7,305 nt of DNA from Acholeplasmataceae bacterium. Its GTDB lineage: Bacteria; Bacillota; Negativicutes; Acidaminococcales; Acidaminococcaceae. The position numbers and the translations under genes were made by a program. The notes under the pieces are model-generated. The model was not told the DNA's origin. It made no database searches and worked only from the letters and a program-made list of their open reading frames with translations. The stretch lies in assembly GCA_012719555.1 (NCBI GenBank), contig JAAYAE010000012.1, forward strand, positions 1-7,305, in the 5' to 3' direction. Below, one piece after another: positions 6,866-7,305 of this stretch. Numbering within the stretch: the first letter of the stretch is position 1; the number at the start of each line of letters is the position of its first letter.

Positions 6866-7305
6866 GATGTAAGACAGCAATTATTTATGTTACAAGACAA
6901 AACCTATGGTGAATTTCATAAAAAACTATGCCCTGGCATAGAAAATATTATCGGAGTTAGACTTCCTGCGTTAAGACAACTGGCAAAGACTGTAGTAAAT
7001 TCGGACGATTGGCATAATTTCTTGTTAACAGCAACAAAATATAATGAAGAAGTAATGTTAAAGGGACTTATTATCGGCTTAGTTAAGATACCTTTTACGC
7101 AAAGGTTAGATTTAATAGCAAAATTTATTCCCAGCATAAATAATTGGGGGATATGTGATACTTTTTGCGCTAGCATTAAGGATACTAAAAAAAATCAAGA
7201 AATAATGTGGGAATTTTTAAAAGGCTATTTAACCAGCCACGAAGTTTACGAAAGGCGTTTTGCTATTGTAATGCTTTTAGATTACTTTATTGATGATGTT
7301 TACAT
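6863..7305 (+). CDS. AlkD-like DNA alkylation repair protein (HEAT-like repeats), 5' part
   Basis: The frame is open from ATG 6863 to the right edge (147 codons plus two bases). Homologues are about 230 aa, so roughly the last third is missing. The protein resembles the AlkD/COG4912 family, DNA glycosylases built from HEAT-like helical repeats that remove N3- and N7-alkylated purines. Family features seen are an N-terminal DKTYGEFHKKL (12-22), IIGVRLPALRQLAK (29-42), then NNWGICDTF (93-101). In the last motif Trp95 and Asp99 have the four-residue spacing of Bacillus cereus AlkD Trp109 and Asp113. Arg131 or Arg132 in YERRFAIV may correspond to its Arg148 (inferred). No signal peptide or membrane segment is seen. 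It has no metabolic link to the pyr genes and is separated from them by the terminator, so it is probably an independent unit. Family assignment is firm; catalytic activity of this member is inferred, because many AlkD paralogues are uncharacterised. Confidence 0.88.
   Translation, partial: MDVRQQLFMLQDKTYGEFHKKLCPGIENIIGVRLPALRQLAKTVVNSDDWHNFLLTATKYNEEVMLKGLIIGLVKIPFTQRLDLIAKFIPSINNWGICDTFCASIKDTKKNQEIMWEFLKGYLTSHEVYERRFAIVMLLDYFIDDVY

Noticed and set aside
6916..7176. Minus-strand open frame of 86 codons opposite the AlkD-like gene
   Set aside because: The + strand frame has clear AlkD-family motifs and a good SD; the opposite frame shows nothing recognisable.
1..7305. An undescribed biological system, mobile element, CRISPR array or RNA gene
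   Set aside because: Nearly every base belongs to known pyrimidine genes, the terminator or the AlkD-like gene. I saw no repeat arrays, inverted-repeat element ends, tRNA-like folds or unexplained gaps over 100 bases.

Overview
The window is the downstream part of a de novo pyrimidine (UMP) biosynthesis operon, all on the + strand, followed by a terminator and the start of a DNA-repair gene. Gene order is carA (3' part only) - carB - pyrK - pyrD - pyrF - pyrE. This is the order of the distal half of the Bacillus subtilis pyr operon, and the pyrK-pyrD pair marks an NAD-linked class 1B dihydroorotate dehydrogenase. The DNA is AT-rich with strong GGAGG-type ribosome binding sites. Together these point to a Bacillota (Firmicutes) chromosome. 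The short PyrE (190 residues, with a C-terminal CPLC motif) is the form I associate with Clostridia, Negativicutes and Thermus rather than Bacillus. A clostridial or Negativicutes host is therefore my best guess, but that is inference.

Layout: 1-557 holds the glutaminase half of carA. 559-3765 is full-length carB (1068 aa). 3771-4538 is pyrK (TTG start, 255 aa). 4532-5464 is pyrD (310 aa). 5487-6212 is pyrF (241 aa). 6205-6777 is pyrE (190 aa). The genes are 1, 5, -7, 22 and -8 bp apart, so they look like one translationally coupled transcript. A two-part hairpin with a T-rich tail (6785-6835) ends it. From 6863 an AlkD-like DNA alkylation repair gene begins and runs off the right edge. No gene-free stretch exceeds 100 bases.

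How the genes work together: CarA releases ammonia from glutamine, and CarB makes carbamoyl phosphate from it. Aspartate transcarbamylase and dihydroorotase (presumably encoded upstream, outside the window) convert that to dihydroorotate. PyrD-PyrK oxidises dihydroorotate to orotate and passes electrons through FMN, a 2Fe-2S cluster and FAD to NAD+. PyrE adds the ribose phosphate from PRPP to give OMP, and PyrF decarboxylates OMP to UMP. UMP can feed back on the CarB allosteric domain, whose effector-site residues are present. The operon's regulatory leader, if any, lies outside the window.

All catalytic motifs I checked are intact, and I see no mobile element, CRISPR array, RNA gene or minus-strand gene. 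I find no evidence of an undescribed system here. The points worth a second look are small: a possible promoter nested inside the operon terminator, an extra cysteine at the PyrK iron-sulfur site, the TTG start of pyrK, and the CxxC tail of PyrE.
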